Below, one piece after another: positions 19,276-28,192 of a DNA stretch of 64,000 nt. Each line of letters starts with the position of its first letter. Position 1 is the first letter of the stretch. This DNA is from Labrys monachus (GTDB lineage: Bacteria > Pseudomonadota > Alphaproteobacteria > Rhizobiales > Labraceae): contig NZ_JAUSVK010000001.1 in assembly GCF_030814655.1 (NCBI RefSeq), positions 1,321,501 to 1,385,500 of the forward strand, written 5' to 3'. The position numbers and the translations under genes were made by a program. The notes under the pieces were generated by a model, which saw nothing but the letters and a program-made list of their open reading frames with translations, was not told the origin of the DNA and searched no databases.

Positions 19276-20349
19276 TCAGGCGGCATCCCGGAGACTTGCA
19301 TCCCGCAATTCGAGGCGGTCGTCGAGCTGGGGGATGACATCGCAGCCGAAGCGCTCGATCGAGGCCAGCGTCTCGCGGCGGCCGATGCCCGCAAATCCCA
19401 TGAAGCAGGACAGGTGCGTCGGCCGCAGCGCCTCCAGTTCCTCGGCCAGCTTGTCGGCGCAATAGTCTGCCGGCCCGATCACCGCATTGTCGAGGAAATC
19501 GTCGAGCGGCGGTTCGTCGTTGAGCGGCATCAGCCGCAGGAACGGGCCGTCCTTGCTCGGGCGCGCGGTGGACAGGGGCAGGGCCGCGCGGGCGAGGTCG
19601 CGCACGCATTGCGCCGCATGGCGCGCTTCCTCCGGATCGTCGGTGACGTAGACATAGCGCTGCACCGCGAGTGGCATGGCGCTGGCCTGCCCGCCGGCCG
19701 CCTGCCAGCGCTCGGCGATCATGTCGCGGAACGCCCGCGCCGCGGCGAGGCCGCGATGGCCGAAGCTCATGAACGGGGTGTGGCCGCGCGTCGCCATCCG
19801 TCCCACCAGGTCGGGATGGCTGCTCGCGACGAAGAGTTCCGGCATCGCCAGGCCGAAAGGCCGCATCGACAGTTCCGTGCGCGGAATGGCGTGGAAGCGC
19901 CCGGCATATTCGACCACGCCGCTGGTGAGGCCCTGCTCCAGGATGTCCCAGGCCTCCAGCATGCGCTGGTAGCGGTCGGCCGGGTCGACATGGAATCGAT
20001 CGAACTCATAGGGCTGGTAGCCGCAGCCGAGACCGAGGGCGAGGCGCCCATGCGTCAGCAGATCCGCGAAGGCGGCCTCCTGCACCAGGCGCAGCGGATC
20101 GTAGAAGGGCAGGGCGAGCACGGCGGGGCCGAGGCGGATCTGGGTCGTCTCCGCGGCGCAATGGGCCACCATCAGCAGCGAGGACGGGCAGATCGAATGG
20201 TTGGTGAAATGATGCTCGGCGAACCAGGCGACGTCGAAGCCGAAGTCCTCCGCCATCTTCACCATATCGATCGTCGTCTTCAGGACCGACGCCGGGGATG
20301 TGTTGCGGTCATACAGGCCCATGAGATTGAAGAGGCCGAGTCTCGTCAT
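19276..20349 (-). CDS. LLM-class (luciferase-like) flavin-dependent monooxygenase
   Basis: A 357-residue TIM-barrel enzyme using reduced flavin supplied by a separate reductase. Family marks are LGLFNLMGLYDRN at the start, GFDVAWFAEHHFT (about 37-49), TQIRLGPAVLALPFYDPLRLVQE, GRLALGLGCGYQPYEFDRF and the SFGHRG region. It is a clear paralogue of the divergent gene at 21426. It shares an operon with LysR and the ProC-like gene. A flavin reductase gene lies at 28189. Members oxidise or cleave C-N, C-S or N-O bonds. The substrate is unknown. Confidence 0.9.
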   Translation of the reverse strand: MTRLGLFNLMGLYDRNTSPASVLKTTIDMVKMAEDFGFDVAWFAEHHFTNHSICPSSLLMVAHCAAETTQIRLGPAVLALPFYDPLRLVQEAAFADLLTHGRLALGLGCGYQPYEFDRFHVDPADRYQRMLEAWDILEQGLTSGVVEYAGRFHAIPRTELSMRPFGLAMPELFVASSHPDLVGRMATRGHTPFMSFGHRGLAAARAFRDMIAERWQAAGGQASAMPLAVQRYVYVTDDPEEARHAAQCVRDLARAALPLSTARPSKDGPFLRLMPLNDEPPLDDFLDNAVIGPADYCADKLAEELEALRPTHLSCFMGFAGIGRRETLASIERFGCDVIPQLDDRLELRDASLRDAA

Positions 20350-20543
20350 GGCGGTCCTCTCGTCGCGGCCGGCGCGGCTCCCGCCCGTTCCGCGGGAGCG
20401 AATGTCACGTCAGGCGCGATGCTCCTTTGCAGCATGCGCCCTCTCTTTGCCCGGGAGCATAGGAAGCGCGGGGAAGTTCGGCAAATTAGCTGTTCTTATG
20501 CTTGGCCAAGCCCCGCTTGCGGAGACGGGAGAAGGGCGATTTT

Positions 20544-20559
20544 CCTTATCGCTCCATAA
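20544..20559. promoter_or_regulatory. LysR-type box in divergent promoter region
   Basis: CTTAT-N6-ATAAG is an inverted repeat containing T-N11-A, the LysR-box pattern, in the 311-bp gap between the two divergent monooxygenase operons. It could be the binding site of the LysR protein encoded at 18282. The remainder of the gap holds no gene. Confidence 0.4.
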
Positions 20560-20660
20560 GAATTCATCGTTTGCCATGGGGGCCTGCGCTCTGGGACAGT
20601 CGCTTCAACGGCACCGGGATGTGCCGGCAACAGCCTACGTCTTCCGGAATCGGAGCCTCC

Positions 20661-21392
20661 ATGCAGGGTCAAGCCATTATCGTCACCGGTGGAGGCAGCG
20701 GTCTCGGCCGGGCCATCTGCCTCGGCCTCGCGGCGGCGGGCGCCGAGGTCGCCATCATCGAGCTCAACGCCGAGAGCGCGGCGGCGACCGTCGACGCGAT
20801 CAAGGCCGGAGGCGGGCGCGCCTTCTCGGTGATCGGCGACATCACCACGCGCGAGAGCGCCAAGGCCCTGGTCGATGCCGCGGTGGCGCGGGCGGGCCGG
20901 GTCGATGGCCTCGTCAACTGCGCCGGCGTCTATCCGCGCCGCCCCATCCTCGAGATCACCGACGCCGACTGGGATTTCAGCTTCTCCGTCAATGTGCGCG
21001 GCCTCTACAACGTCTCGGTGGCGGCGATCGCCCACATGCAGGCGCAGGGCGGCGGACGCATCGTCAACATCGCCTCGATCGACGCCCTGAAGGCCCATCC
21101 GAAGAATGCCCACTACGCCGCGATGAAGGCGGCGGTGGTCAGCCTGACCAAGAGCATGGGCCTGGCCTGCGCGCCCGACAACATCCTGATCAACGGCGTG
21201 GCGCCGGCCGGCATCGCGACCGAGAAGGCCCGCGCCGCCGGTTTCCTCGGCGAACTCGCGGCGCAGACCGCGCTCGGCCGCGCTGCGGAGCCCGAGGATA
21301 TCGCCGACGTCGTGATCTTCCTGATTTCCGAAAAGAACAGATACATGGTCGGCGAGACCGTCGCGATCAGCGGCGGCTATTTCATTCCATGA
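20661..21392 (+). CDS. SDR family oxidoreductase
   Basis: A 243-residue short-chain dehydrogenase. The nucleotide-binding motif TGGGSGLG is at 9-16, NCAG at about 86-89, and the catalytic Ser139, Tyr152 and Lys156 (SI...HYAAMKA) are present, so it should be active on an alcohol or keto group. ATG at 20661 follows GGAG and gives the family length. An upstream in-frame ATG would add 53 arginine-rich residues lacking family similarity. It is first gene of the plus-strand operon, 33 bp before a luciferase-like monooxygenase. Confidence 0.9.
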   Translation: MQGQAIIVTGGGSGLGRAICLGLAAAGAEVAIIELNAESAAATVDAIKAGGGRAFSVIGDITTRESAKALVDAAVARAGRVDGLVNCAGVYPRRPILEITDADWDFSFSVNVRGLYNVSVAAIAHMQAQGGGRIVNIASIDALKAHPKNAHYAAMKAAVVSLTKSMGLACAPDNILINGVAPAGIATEKARAAGFLGELAAQTALGRAAEPEDIADVVIFLISEKNRYMVGETVAISGGYFIP

Positions 21393-21425
21393 TCAAGTCA
21401 TAACCATTCAAGATCCGAGTATAAG

Positions 21426-22508
21426 ATGCATTTCGGCATATTCAATCTCATGGGCCTGCGCGACAATCCCGGCGGGATCGCGGGGGTCATCGACGATACA
21501 CGCAGCATGGTGAAGCTGGCCGAGGATATCGGCTTCGACATCGCCTGGTTCGCCGAGCACCACTTCACCAACTACTCGATCAGCATGTCGCCCCTGATGG
21601 TCGCCGCCCATATGGCGGGCCATACCAGCCGCATCCGGCTCGGCGCCGGCGTCGTCGTGCTGCCGCTCTACCAGCCGATGCGCGTCGCGCAGGAGATCGG
21701 GCTGCTGGACCAGCTCAGCGGCGGGCGGGCGGTGCTGGGCGTCGGGACCGGCTACCAGGCCTATGAGTTCGAGCGCTATGGCGCCGACGTCGCCCTGAAG
21801 ACGGAGATCTTCCTCGAATATTGGGCCGTGGTCGAGCAGGTGCTGACGCAGGGCCGGGCCGCTTTCCAGGGCAAGCACGTCACGCTGCCGGAATCCGTGG
21901 TCACCATGCGTCCGGTGCAGGCGCCGATGCCGCCCGTCTACTGCACCTCGCCGCATCCGCCGATCCTCAAGGCCCTCGCGAAATGGGGCGGCGTTCCCTT
22001 CGTCACCGCCGGCTGGCGCGGCTCGGAAGCGCTGTTCGGCATCACCGAGCAGGTCCGCTCCGCCTGGGTCCAGGCCGGGCTCGACGGCGCCCGCATGCCG
22101 GTGGCGCTGCAGCAATATATCCACGTCACCGACAGCGCGTCCGAGGCGCTCGAAGCGGCCGAGCGCGCCCGCTATGTCGGGCGCATGGTGCATGGCCTGC
22201 GCAGCAATGTGCTGACGCTGAACGGCTCCTTCGTCGAAGCTGCGCCGCTCCCCGACGAGCCTGCCCTCGAAACCTTCCGCGATAACCTCCTGATCGGCGA
22301 CGCGCACTATGTCGCCGAACGGCTGGTCGCGGAAATCCGCCGGCTCAACCCGGTCCACTACAATTGCTTCTTCCAGTTCGGCGACATGCCGGTCGCCCGG
22401 GCCCGGCGCGCGCTGGAGCGCTTCGGCGCCGAGGTGCTGCCGCTGGTCGAGCGGGAAGTGGGGCCGCTCGCGGCCATCGGATCGCCGGTAGCGGCCGCGG
22501 CTGAGTGA
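21426..22508 (+). CDS. LLM-class (luciferase-like) flavin-dependent monooxygenase, paralogue
   Basis: A 360-residue monooxygenase with the same landmarks as the gene at 19276: GIFNLMGLRDN, GFDIAWFAEHHFTNYS, SRIRLGAGVVVLPLYQPMRVAQE, GRAVLGVGTGYQAYEFERYG. Similarity runs end to end, so the two arose by duplication. They could act as two subunits, as in bacterial luciferase alpha and beta, or on successive intermediates. It precedes the Liv-type importer by 98 bp, including a GC-rich 7-bp hairpin (22566-22586). Confidence 0.9.
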   Translation: MHFGIFNLMGLRDNPGGIAGVIDDTRSMVKLAEDIGFDIAWFAEHHFTNYSISMSPLMVAAHMAGHTSRIRLGAGVVVLPLYQPMRVAQEIGLLDQLSGGRAVLGVGTGYQAYEFERYGADVALKTEIFLEYWAVVEQVLTQGRAAFQGKHVTLPESVVTMRPVQAPMPPVYCTSPHPPILKALAKWGGVPFVTAGWRGSEALFGITEQVRSAWVQAGLDGARMPVALQQYIHVTDSASEALEAAERARYVGRMVHGLRSNVLTLNGSFVEAAPLPDEPALETFRDNLLIGDAHYVAERLVAEIRRLNPVHYNCFFQFGDMPVARARRALERFGAEVLPLVEREVGPLAAIGSPVAAAAE

Positions 22509-22606
22509 CGGCGGGACGGGCCGGCCGGTGAGGCGGGCCCGGGCCGCATCCGATCTTTCGAACGACGCGGCCGCGAAAAGGCCGCGCGCCAACCAGAGGA
22601 TGGACG

Positions 22607-23845
22607 ATGTTGAAGAGGATATTCGTTTCCGCGGCGACGCTCGCCGCGGTGTTTCTCGCCGCAGCCGGCAGCCGGGCCGAGACGCTCGGCCCCGTCACCG
22701 ACGCGCTCGGCGTGGTCAAGATCGCCAAGGGGCAGCCGATCGTCATCGGCGGCTATGCCTCGCAGTCCGGTGGCGATACCAACCAGGGCATCGACGAGTT
22801 GCGCGGGGCCGAGGTGGCGATCAAGGATGCCGGCGGCAAGGTGCTGGATTTTCCCGTCAAGCTGATCGAGGAGGATGCGCAGTGCACCGCCGAGGCCGGC
22901 CAGACGGCGGCGACCAAGCTGGCTGGCAACAAACAGATCCTCGCCGTGCTCGGACCGAGCTGCTCCAGCGGCGCGCGGGCCGGCGCACCGATCCTGTGGA
23001 AGCTCGGCGTTCCCAGCGTCGGCATCGGCGCCACCGCGCCGGCGCTCACCGCCGCCGACCGGCCGGAAGGCTTCCAGGGCTTTCTGCGCGTCGTGCCGAA
23101 CGACCTCAAGAGCGCGGCCTTCACCGCCGACTATGTCTGGGACAAGCTCGGTCTGAAGAGCGCCGCCACCATCCATGACGGCAGCCCCTATACCGAGCAG
23201 CTCGTCCGCGCCTTCGAGAAGGATTTCATCGCCAAGGGCGGCACTGTCCTCGCCAGCGAGGCGGTCTCGCCCACCGACACCGACCTGCGCCCGGTGCTCA
23301 CCCGCATCGCCACCAAGAAGCCGGCCCTGATCTTCACGCCGGTCTTCACCTCCACCATCGGCTTCCTGATGCGGCAGAAGGACGAGGTGCCCGGCCTTTC
23401 CGACACCAAGGTGATCGGAGGCGAAGGTGTGTTCAGCGCCAATGTGATCGAGGCGGTCGGCCCGAAGATCGTCGGCTTTAACATCGTCGGGCCCTCGACC
23501 GACCTGTTCTCCCCGCGCTTTCCCGCCTTCGTGAAGACCTTCACGGCCGATTACGGCGAAGCGCCGATCGGCGGCTTCAGCGCCTATGGCTATGATGCGG
23601 CGCTGCTGACGATGACGGCGATCAAGGCGGTGGCCCAGACCGACGCGGACGGCAACCTCTATGTCGGCCGCAAGGCGCTGTACGACGCCATGATGGCCTC
23701 CAAGGACCTGCCGGGTCTGACGGGTACGCTGAGCTGCGACGCCCATGGCGACTGCGCCGCCGCCACCTATGCGATCTGGGAGTTCACCAGCGACGACACG
23801 GCCTCGTTCGCGCCCGGCACCAATCCGAAGCGGATCTATCCATGA
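22607..23845 (+). CDS. branched-chain-type ABC transporter substrate-binding protein
   Basis: A 412-residue periplasmic binding protein with a Sec signal peptide (hydrophobic core residues 8-20, cleavage after SRA near 24). The Leu/Ile/Val-binding fold is visible in GGYASQSGGDTNQGIDELRGAEVAIKDAGG, AVLGPSCSSGARAGAPILWKLGVPSVGIGATAP and the ADYVWDKLGLKSAATIHDGSPYTEQL segment. This family also binds amides, urea, aromatic acids and other amino compounds. It heads the five-gene Liv importer and overlaps the permease by ATGA. Confidence 0.9.
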   Translation: MLKRIFVSAATLAAVFLAAAGSRAETLGPVTDALGVVKIAKGQPIVIGGYASQSGGDTNQGIDELRGAEVAIKDAGGKVLDFPVKLIEEDAQCTAEAGQTAATKLAGNKQILAVLGPSCSSGARAGAPILWKLGVPSVGIGATAPALTAADRPEGFQGFLRVVPNDLKSAAFTADYVWDKLGLKSAATIHDGSPYTEQLVRAFEKDFIAKGGTVLASEAVSPTDTDLRPVLTRIATKKPALIFTPVFTSTIGFLMRQKDEVPGLSDTKVIGGEGVFSANVIEAVGPKIVGFNIVGPSTDLFSPRFPAFVKTFTADYGEAPIGGFSAYGYDAALLTMTAIKAVAQTDADGNLYVGRKALYDAMMASKDLPGLTGTLSCDAHGDCAAATYAIWEFTSDDTASFAPGTNPKRIYP

Positions 23846-24939
23846 GCGAGGCCATGCATGCCGGCCGGGAGCCGGGAGCATTCGCCGAATGGCGGCGCCG
23901 GTCGACCTGGGTCGACCACGTGCTGCTCGCCATCCGGGCCGGCGTCGCGGTCCTCCTCCTCACGGGGCTTGCCGGCGGTCTCACCGCCGGCACCTATTCC
24001 CTCGCCGACTTCGTGTCCTTCGCGGTGTTCGGCCTCACCATGGGCAGCCTCTATGCCCTGATCGCCCTCGGCTACACCATGGTCTACGGCATCCTGCGCA
24101 TGATCAATTTCGCGCATGGCGACGTGATGATGGTCGGCTCCTTCGCCGGTCTGTTCGCGGCGGGCGGCCTGAACGATCTCGGGCTCCTGCGGGCGGCGCC
24201 GCTGCTGGCGCTGCCGCTGGTGCTCGCCGCAGGCATGGCCGCCGGGGCCGCCGTCTCCCTCGGCATCGAGCGGGTGGCCTATCGGCCGTTCCTGCATGTG
24301 CGCTCGCTGGCGCCGCTCATCTGCGCCATCGGCCTCTCCTTCGTGCTCCAATATACCGCGCGCGGCCTGTTCGGCACGCGCAACCGGGCCTATCCGGGCT
24401 TCGGCTGGATGGAAGGCACGCTCGACCTGTTCGGCCTGCCGGTGCCGATCCCCCAGCTCGTCGCCTTCGGCGCGGCGCTCGTGGTGCTGGCCGGCCTGCT
24501 CGCCGTGGTCCGGCTGAGCCCGCTCGGCAAGGCGATGCGGGCGGTGGCCGAGGACCGCGACGCCGCCGCCCTGGTCGGCATCGACGTCGGCCGGGTCATC
24601 GTCGCCACCTTCGCCATCGGCGGCGCCATGGCGGGCGTCGCCGGCGTGCTCTATGCCGTGGTGTTCAAGCAGATCACCGTGTTCATGGGGTTTTCCCTGG
24701 GCATCAAGGGCTTCGCCGCCGCCATTCTCGGCGGCATCGGCAATCTGGGCGGCGCCCTTCTCGGCGGACTGGTGCTCGGCGTCGCCGAGGCGCTCGGGCC
24801 GGCCCTGGTCCTCGAGGGGTTCCACATTCCCGCGCCCTACCAGCTCAAGGACGTGATCGGCTACGGCATGCTCGTCATGATCCTGATCTTCCGCCCCCAG
24901 GGTCTGCTCGGCGAGCGACTCGCCTCGAAACGGGCTTGA
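23842..24939 (+). CDS. branched-chain-type ABC transporter permease, LivH-like
   Basis: A 365-residue inner-membrane permease. The family blocks are GLTMGSLYALIALGYTMVYGILRMINFAHGDVMMVG and GKAMRAVAEDRDAAALVGIDV, with GIKGFAAAILGGIGNLGGALLGG near the C-terminus. An extra hydrophobic helix and about 55 residues precede the usual LivH start, making it longer than typical members (about 290-300). The start overlaps the binding-protein stop (ATGA). Confidence 0.9.
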   Translation: MSEAMHAGREPGAFAEWRRRSTWVDHVLLAIRAGVAVLLLTGLAGGLTAGTYSLADFVSFAVFGLTMGSLYALIALGYTMVYGILRMINFAHGDVMMVGSFAGLFAAGGLNDLGLLRAAPLLALPLVLAAGMAAGAAVSLGIERVAYRPFLHVRSLAPLICAIGLSFVLQYTARGLFGTRNRAYPGFGWMEGTLDLFGLPVPIPQLVAFGAALVVLAGLLAVVRLSPLGKAMRAVAEDRDAAALVGIDVGRVIVATFAIGGAMAGVAGVLYAVVFKQITVFMGFSLGIKGFAAAILGGIGNLGGALLGGLVLGVAEALGPALVLEGFHIPAPYQLKDVIGYGMLVMILIFRPQGLLGERLASKRA

Positions 24940-24943
24940 CGCC

Positions 24944-26623
24944 ATGTCCTTCGAAGTCGTCACCAGTTCCTTCAGGGTCTCGCGCCGTCGCGGCGTTCCG
25001 CTGGTCGAGACGCTGCGCATCGGCGGTCTCGCCGGCCTCGCGGCGGCGGCCTTCGCGCTGATCGGCGCCTATGTCGCCATGGACAAGCGCCATGTCATCG
25101 AGAATTCGCTGACGCTGTCGCAGATCGCCTTCGCGCTGATCGCCATCGCCGCCGGCCAGGTGGCCGGACGGGCCGGCGAGGGCGGACGGACCAGGCCGCC
25201 TCTCGCGACCGCGCTCTTCCATGGCGGCCTTGCCGGCCTCGCCGGCGGCGCCGTCGTGGCGGCGCTCCTGCTGCTGCTCGCCTCCTTCAACCTGCGCACG
25301 ACGCTGGTCGCCGCGAGCCCGATGCTGGCGAAGGCGTTGAGCTTCGGCGCGCCGATCGCCTCGCCGCAGGCCCTCGCCCAGCTCGCCGCGCTCGGCGCCG
25401 CCTGCGGCTTCGTCGGCGGCCTCGTCGCGGCATTGCCGGCTCCCGTCCGGCGCGCGGTGACCGGCGGCTTCTGGGCCGTGCTGGTCGCCGGCCTGTTCCG
25501 CGACGTCTTCGTCAGCATCTTCGACAATCTGCCGGCCCTGCCCGGGCTGGAAGGCATGGTGTTCGGCTCGGGCGGCATCGAGCCGGGCGGCGCCGTGGTG
25601 CTGTTCGCCCTCGTCTCCGGCCTCGTCCTCGCCAAGGACCGGCTGGCCGGCGCGCGCAAGGCGGCGGGCGGCGGCGCAGCCTCGAAATGGCGGGTCGGCC
25701 TGCTGCTCGCCGGGCTGTGCGTCCTGCCCCTGGTCACCGACGATTTCGTGGCGCAGGTGGCGATGCTGGTCGCCCTCTACATGCTGATGGGAATGGGTCT
25801 CAATATCGAGCTCGGCCTCGCCGGCCTCGTCGATCTCGGCTTCGTCGCCTTCTTCGCGGTCGGCGCCTATACCGTGGCGCTGTTGTGCTCCTCGGGGCCG
25901 CTGGCGGTCGCCGACGTGTCGTTCTGGGTGGCGCTCCCCGTCGCCGTCGTGCTCGCGGCCGGCGCCGGCATGCTGTTCGGCCTGCCGGTGCTGCGGGTGC
26001 GGGGCGATTACCTGGCGATGGCGACGTTGGCGCTCGGCGAGATTATCCGCCTGCTCGTCCTTTCCGATGCGCTGGCGCCCTATCTCGGCGGCTCGCAGGG
26101 CATCATCGAGATCGATCCGCCGAGCCTGTTCGGCCTGTCGCTGAAATCGCCGGCCTCGCTCTACTACCTGGCTCTGGCGCTCGCCGGCGTCGTCGCCTTC
26201 ATCTCCTGGCGGCTCCAGCATGCGCGCATCGGACGGGCCTGGCTCGCCATGCGCGAGGACGAGGACGTCGCGCAGGCGCTGGGCATCGATCCGGTGGCCT
26301 CCAAGCTCCTCGCCTACACGATTGGCGCGGCCTTCGCCGGCGCCGCCGGTGCGGTGTTCGCCGCGCTGATCGGCTCGGTCTATCCGCATTCCTTCCAGCT
26401 GCTGGTCTCGATCAACGTGCTGGCCATCCTGGTGATCGGCGGCCTCGGCAGCCTGCCCGGCGTGCTGGTCGGCGCCATCGTGCTGATCGGCCTGCCCGAG
26501 CTGCTGCGTGAATTCGGCGAGTTCCGCTATCTCTTCTACGGCATCGCCCTGGTGGCGATGATGCATAAGCGCGCCGACGGCCTGTGGCCGGCGAGCCGCG
26601 TCGGAGGAGACGCCGATGCCTGA
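24944..26623 (+). CDS. branched-chain-type ABC transporter permease, LivM-like, with long N-terminal membrane extension
   Basis: A 559-residue permease. The LivM core begins at about residue 250 (LLLAGLCVLPLVTDDFVAQVAMLVALYMLMGMGLNIELGLAGLVDLGFVAFFAVGAY) and includes RGDYLAMATLALGEIIRLL and MREDEDVAQALGIDP, the ATPase-contact loop. The first 250 residues hold several further membrane helices (about 25-42, 55-70, 90-112, 135-160, 170-190, 210-230). Known long LivM proteins (as in some proteobacteria) have extra N-terminal helices, but this one is at the long end. The 3' end overlaps livG by 8 bp. Confidence 0.9.
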   Translation: MSFEVVTSSFRVSRRRGVPLVETLRIGGLAGLAAAAFALIGAYVAMDKRHVIENSLTLSQIAFALIAIAAGQVAGRAGEGGRTRPPLATALFHGGLAGLAGGAVVAALLLLLASFNLRTTLVAASPMLAKALSFGAPIASPQALAQLAALGAACGFVGGLVAALPAPVRRAVTGGFWAVLVAGLFRDVFVSIFDNLPALPGLEGMVFGSGGIEPGGAVVLFALVSGLVLAKDRLAGARKAAGGGAASKWRVGLLLAGLCVLPLVTDDFVAQVAMLVALYMLMGMGLNIELGLAGLVDLGFVAFFAVGAYTVALLCSSGPLAVADVSFWVALPVAVVLAAGAGMLFGLPVLRVRGDYLAMATLALGEIIRLLVLSDALAPYLGGSQGIIEIDPPSLFGLSLKSPASLYYLALALAGVVAFISWRLQHARIGRAWLAMREDEDVAQALGIDPVASKLLAYTIGAAFAGAAGAVFAALIGSVYPHSFQLLVSINVLAILVIGGLGSLPGVLVGAIVLIGLPELLREFGEFRYLFYGIALVAMMHKRADGLWPASRVGGDADA

Positions 26624-27476
26624 CATGCGTCCGCAGGGCGAGACCCGCGCCCCGCTTCTCCAGGTCCGCGGCCTCAAGAAGGCCTTCGGCGGCATGGTAG
26701 CCATCGACAACATCGACCTCGACGTCCTCGAAGGCAGCGTGCATGCGATCATCGGTCCGAACGGGGCCGGCAAGACCACCGCCTTCAACTGCATCACCGC
26801 CTTCGTGCCGCCGACCGCCGGCAGGATCTTCCTCGGCGGCGCGCGCATCGACGGCCTGCCGGCTCATGTGGTGGCGCGGCACGGCGTCGCCCGCACCTAC
26901 CAGAACGTCCGGCTGTTCCCCAATATGAGCGTGCTCGACAATGTGCTGGTCGGCCAGCACCGGCGGCTGCGCGCCACCTTCTGGGAGGCGATCGCCGGCA
27001 CCGGCCGTTTCCGCCGCGAGGAGGCCGAGGCCCGCGAGCGCGCACGCGAATATCTGGCCTTCGTCGGCATTCCGCATCGCGCCGGCGAGATCGCCCGGCA
27101 CATGCCCTATGGCGACCAGCGCCGGCTCGAGATCGCCCGGGCGCTGGTCGCCGGTCCGCGCATCCTGATGCTCGACGAGCCGGCCGCCGGCATGAACCCG
27201 GCGGAGGGCAGGGCGCTCGTCGACCTGATCGAGCGCATCCGCGGCGAGCTCGCCGTCACGGTCGTGCTGATCGAGCACCATATGCGCGTGGTGATGGCGG
27301 TGGCCGAGCGCATCACCGTGTTCAACCGCGGCGCCATCCTGACCGAAGGCACCCCCGCCGAGATCCAGGCGGACGAGCGGGTGATCGAGGCCTATCTCGG
27401 CCGCCGCAGCGGCCAGGTCCACACGCCGGCCGCCATGACCGGCCAGCCTCAGCCGGAGGGAGCGCGGAGCGCATGA
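26616..27476 (+). CDS. branched-chain-type ABC transporter ATP-binding protein, LivG-like
   Basis: A 286-residue ATPase. Walker A GPNGAGKT is near residues 46-53, followed by the LivG-specific VARTYQNVRLFPNMSVLDNVLVGQH. Instead of LSGGQ the signature reads MPYGDQRRLEIARAL, as is normal in LivG, and Walker B is ILMLDEPAAGMNP. A C-terminal extension of about 25 residues follows the usual end. It is overlapped by livF (ATGA). Confidence 0.9.
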   Translation: MPDMRPQGETRAPLLQVRGLKKAFGGMVAIDNIDLDVLEGSVHAIIGPNGAGKTTAFNCITAFVPPTAGRIFLGGARIDGLPAHVVARHGVARTYQNVRLFPNMSVLDNVLVGQHRRLRATFWEAIAGTGRFRREEAEARERAREYLAFVGIPHRAGEIARHMPYGDQRRLEIARALVAGPRILMLDEPAAGMNPAEGRALVDLIERIRGELAVTVVLIEHHMRVVMAVAERITVFNRGAILTEGTPAEIQADERVIEAYLGRRSGQVHTPAAMTGQPQPEGARSA

Positions 27477-28192
27477 GCAAGACGCTGCAGGTGTCCGGCC
27501 TCACCGTCGCCTATGGCGAGATCGCGGCCGTGCGGGAGGCGAGCTTCACGGTCGAGGCCGGCGAGATCGCCACCATCGTCGGCGCCAACGGCGCCGGCAA
27601 GACCACGATCCTGAACGCGCTGTGCGGCCTGCGCGACGTGCGCCGGGGAAGCATCGTGCTCGGCGGGGAGGACATCACGGCGCTGCCCCCGCATGAGCGC
27701 GTCCGCCGCGGGCTGTCGCAGGTGCCGGAGGGCAGGCGGCTGTTCGGCCGCATGACCGTCGCCGAGAATCTCGAGATCGGCGGCTATGCACGCACCGACC
27801 ACGCGGCGCGGAAACGCGATCTCGATCATGTGCTCGAACTCTTTCCGCGCCTGCGCGAGCGCAGCCGCCAGGTCGCCGGCACCCTGTCCGGCGGCGAGCA
27901 GCAGATGGTCGCCATGGGCCGTGCCCTGATGGCGGCGCCGAAGGTGCTGCTGCTCGACGAGCCGACCATGGGCCTGGCGCCGCAGGTCGTCGACCTCGTG
28001 ATCGACGCCGTGCGCCGGGTGAACAGCGAAGGCGTTACCGTGCTCCTCGTCGAGCAGAACGCCTATGGCGCGCTGGAGATCGCCGACCGCGCCTTCGTGC
28101 TCGAGTCCGGCGACATCACACTCACCGGTCGCGGCCTCGAACTCATCAGCCATCCGCGCGTGCGCAGCGCCTATCTCGGATATGACGCATGA
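27473..28192 (+). CDS. branched-chain-type ABC transporter ATP-binding protein, LivF-like
   Basis: A 239-residue ATPase with Walker A GANGAGKT near 38-45, LivF-type SQVPEGRRLFGRMTVAENLEIG, signature TLSGGEQQMVAMGRAL and Walker B VLLLDEPTMGLAP. It partners LivG. The next gene, a flavin reductase, overlaps by ATGA, which ties the transporter and the monooxygenase chemistry into one transcript. Confidence 0.9.
   Translation: MSKTLQVSGLTVAYGEIAAVREASFTVEAGEIATIVGANGAGKTTILNALCGLRDVRRGSIVLGGEDITALPPHERVRRGLSQVPEGRRLFGRMTVAENLEIGGYARTDHAARKRDLDHVLELFPRLRERSRQVAGTLSGGEQQMVAMGRALMAAPKVLLLDEPTMGLAPQVVDLVIDAVRRVNSEGVTVLLVEQNAYGALEIADRAFVLESGDITLTGRGLELISHPRVRSAYLGYDA

Noticed and set aside
18150-20559. 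Long plus-strand frames across the LysR and monooxygenase genes
   Set aside because: The minus-strand genes have full domain structure; the plus-strand translations show none.
24875-26848. 657-codon open frame on the minus strand
   Set aside because: Antisense to livM and livG. Its translation is dominated by Gln, Glu, Gly and Arg and resembles no protein family.
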